Source: Microstegium vimineum
Lineage: Eukaryota > Streptophyta > Magnoliopsida > Poales > Poaceae
Assembly: GCA_022036555.1 (NCBI GenBank)
Contig: CM039124.1
Location: 52,477,882 to 52,541,881, forward strand
DNA length: 64,000 nucleotides
Direction of reading: 5' to 3'
Numbering within the stretch: the first letter of the stretch is position 1; every line of letters begins with the position of its first letter. Positions 61,537 to 64,000 of the stretch are shown in pieces. Under the pieces are notes generated by a model, which saw nothing but the letters and a program-made list of their open reading frames with translations, did no database searches and was not told where the DNA came from. The translations under genes were made by a program, and so were the position numbers.

Positions 61537-61725
61537 GCCGCCGCGGGGCTGGGCGGCATTTATCGCTTCACTTCGGCGTCTTCACAAACGCCGGCGCTTC
61601 CACTCTCGATCGATCGATCCTCGACCATTCCCCTTTCCTTCCTCCCCAGATCCAGCTTCGCGAGAGTCTCGGTCTCTTCCGAAGGCGTCGCGCGCGGTTG
61701 TTTTGTTTGAGAGGAGAGGAGGAAG

Positions 61726-64000
61726 ATGAGGGAGTGCATCTCCGTCCACATCGGGCAGGCCGGCATCCAAGTCGGTAACGCGTGCTGGGAACTTTACTGC
61801 CTCGAGCACGGCATCCAGGTACGATCGCTTCATATTGTGCTCCTCGCTAAGCATTCCCATCATCGTGTTCGACTGATTTCTGATCTGTTGTCGAGGAGCT
61901 CTGCGATTTTGCAGTTGTAGGGCGTTGCTACTTGAATCAGGTTGAAGTGGTCAGAGTTTTTTTTTGTTAGATCTGTTGGTAGTACTAGTAGCTGTAGGGT
62001 TCCAAATTTCCTGCGCGATTTAAACTGCGATCATCCTGTGTTTAGTTGTATTGTTGATTTCGTTTGCTATTAATACTTTGCGGTTGAAATAACATGCTGT
62101 TCCGATCGAATTGGACATCTCGTATGCACCCGTCTGTTGCTGGTCACGCCTATTCGATGGATTGCGATGTCGTAATAAGTCATCGGCCGTTCCGTGGTCG
62201 GTTTGGATCTGGTTTGTGCTTGGATGAACTGCGCCTCTGTATCTGTTATTGTCGTCTAGGAGTTGATTGAATTATCCTTGTTATTTCGTGATTCGTGAAC
62301 CAAGCTCTGATTCTGTAATTTTTACTCAAGTTGTTTTCATTTCTTCGATCTGATTCCAAATTGGTCTAGGGGAACGATGCTTTAGTTTGTCCTGTGCAAC
62401 TGTAATTGTAGTTGAGTTAATGAAATTGCTCTTTCTTATGAACTGCGATATCTCTGTTTCTGTTGTTGTCGTTTAGGAGTTGATTGAATTCTCATTGTAT
62501 CATTTCGTGAATCAAGCTCTGTTTCTGTAAATTTTACCCATGTTGTTTCAATTTCTTCAATCTGATTCCAAATGGGTCTATGTGAATGCCGCTTTAGTTT
62601 GTGCTGTGCATCTATGACTGAACTGAAATTTCCCTGATGTGCATCTACGCAGCCTGATGGCCAAGTGCCTGGAGACAAGACCGCGGGACACCACGATGAC
62701 GCCTTCAGCACGTTCTTCAGCCAGACTGGTGCAGGGAAGCACGTGCCCCGTGCAATCTTTGTTGATCTTGAGCCCACTGTGATTGACGAGGTGCGCACTG
62801 GCACTTACCGTCAGCTCTTCCACCCTGAGCAGCTCATCAGCGGCAAGGAGGATGCTGCTAACAACTTTGCCCGTGGCCATTACACAAGTAATTGACCAAT
62901 CTAAGTGTTCCACAGAATTAGCTCATTTATGTTTGATTGATCACTGATGCATCATGCTTTTGTTCCTGCAGTTGGCAAAGAGATTGTTGATCTGTGCCTT
63001 GACCGCATCCGCAAGCTTGCTGACAACTGCACTGGCCTTCAGGGCTTCCTTGTCTTCAATGCTGTTGGTGGTGGCACCGGCTCTGGCCTTGGTTCACTCC
63101 TTCTTGAGCGCCTGTCTGTGGAGTACGGCAAGAAATCGAAGCTGGGCTTCACTGTGTACCCATCTCCTCAGGTGTCAACCTCTGTTGTGGAACCCTACAA
63201 CAGCGTGCTCTCCACCCACTCCCTCCTGGAGCACACTGATGTCTCCATCCTGCTCGACAATGAGGCCATCTACGACATCTGCAGGCGCTCCCTGGACATT
63301 GAGAGGCCCAACTACTCCAACCTGAACCGCCTTGTGTCTCAGGTAGAACAATTGCATTATAACGGCTGGGGATGTTCTCTGGTTTTTTTCATACATATGT
63401 GCTCTGGTCTTTTTCATACACATCCTTGTAACCACAAGCTGATGCTAAAATGTTTGCGTTAAACTGTTTTGGTGTGCAGGTGATCTCATCACTGACTGCT
63501 TCCCTGAGGTTCGATGGAGCCCTCAATGTGGATGTGAATGAGTTCCAGACCAACCTGGTTCCTTACCCGAGGATCCACTTCATGCTCTCCTCGTATGCAC
63601 CAGTGATCTCTTCAGCGAAGGCCTTCCACGAGCAGCTGTCGGTGGCGGAGATCACCAGCAGCGCGTTCGAGCCGGCTTCCATGATGGTCAAGTGCGACCC
63701 ACGGCACGGCAAGTACATGGCTTGCTGCCTGATGTACCGTGGCGACGTGGTGCCGAAGGACGTGAACGCGGCGGTGGCCACCATCAAGACGAAGCGCACC
63801 ATCCAGTTCGTGGACTGGTGCCCGACGGGGTTCAAGTGCGGCATCAACTACCAGGCGCCGACGGTGGTGCCGGGGGCCGACCTCGCCAAGGTTCAGCGCG
63901 CCGTGTGCATGATCTCCAACTCCACCAGCGTCGTCGAGGTGTTCTCCCGCATCAACAGCAAGTTCGACCTCATGTACGCCAAGCGCGCGTTCGTGCACTG
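61726..64000 (+). CDS. TUA: Alpha-tubulin, C-terminus cut off by window end
   Basis: GTP-binding subunit of the alpha/beta dimer of microtubules. Exons: 61726-61818, 62653-62887, 62972-63342, 63480 to beyond 64000, all with GT-AG borders and consistent phase; about 406 of the usual 450 residues are present. The start MRECISVHIGQAGIQVGNACWELYCLEHGIQ is canonical. Lys40 (PGDK) is conserved, the tubulin signature GGGTGSG is at residues 142-148, and the catalytic Glu254 (VNEF) that triggers GTP hydrolysis at the longitudinal contact is present. The first intron (834 bp) splits the N-terminal domain and has a tandem duplication. The EEVGAE-type tail and terminal tyrosine would lie beyond the window. 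The minus-strand frames over the last exon are shadows. Confidence 0.97.
62226..62638. repeat. Diverged tandem duplication in the first tubulin intron
   Basis: Two copies of about 200-215 bp start at about 62226 and 62441. They share GAACTGCG, AGGAGTTGATTGAATT, AAGCTCTG, TTCAATCTGATTCCAAAT-like and GCTTTAGTTTGT blocks with many substitutions and small indels. Long T-rich first introns of plant tubulin genes often promote expression; whether this one does is unknown. Confidence 0.8.

Overview
This is nuclear DNA of a grass, most likely an Andropogoneae species such as sorghum or a close relative. This rests on spliced GT-AG genes with GC-rich 5' ends, Stowaway and Tourist MITEs typical of grasses, Ty1-copia elements and solo LTRs, and protein sequences close to cereal families. 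There are no bacterial operons, CRISPR arrays or recognisable tRNA/rRNA genes. Species was not tested by any search.

Layout. 1-14.6 kb is transposon-dominated: a decayed copia element (1568-5686) holds two nested solo LTRs, followed by a reverse-oriented solo LTR (7286-8289), a broken LINE (8.75-10.8 kb) and a 721-bp PIF/Harbinger-like element (10814-11534). 15.5-21.9 kb is a kinesin-8 gene (KIN-8A type, + strand, 16 coding exons modelled, 724 aa). 22-30.4 kb is intergenic, ending in a cluster of three MITEs just before a BAM1-type CLAVATA1-like LRR receptor kinase (30652-34185, 1032 aa, one intron). 37.8-40.1 kb is a 2.25-kb solo LTR full of TCCGGA palindromes. 42.7-46.1 kb (- strand) is an eight-exon peroxisomal/glyoxysomal malate dehydrogenase with a PTS2 signal (358 aa). 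Its upstream side is occupied by a 5'-truncated LINE, a 914-bp Mutator-like foldback and a Stowaway MITE. 50.1-52.4 kb is an L-type lectin receptor kinase carrying a one-base frameshift close to its signal peptide. A second Mutator-like element (52.7-54.0 kb) and a complete but dead copia retrotransposon (54507-60519) follow. 61.7 kb to the window end is an alpha-tubulin gene lacking its last ~44 codons.

The host genes form no pathway. Kinesin-8 and alpha-tubulin both belong to the microtubule system, BAM1 and the lectin kinase are plasma-membrane receptors, and MDH serves peroxisomal redox metabolism. From memory, the kinesin / LRR kinase / glyoxysomal MDH neighbourhood resembles distal rice chromosome 3, which needs checking.

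The most unusual pattern is seven tiny insertions of 15-30 bp, each a few bases plus a poly(A) or poly(T) tract, each between direct repeats of 8-17 bp. In every one the homopolymer end lies at the side predicted for target-primed reverse transcription (directly abutting the repeat in five, set off by 3-5 bases in two). They look like retroposition events in which only the tail was copied. Two longer LINE insertions show the same structure at full scale.
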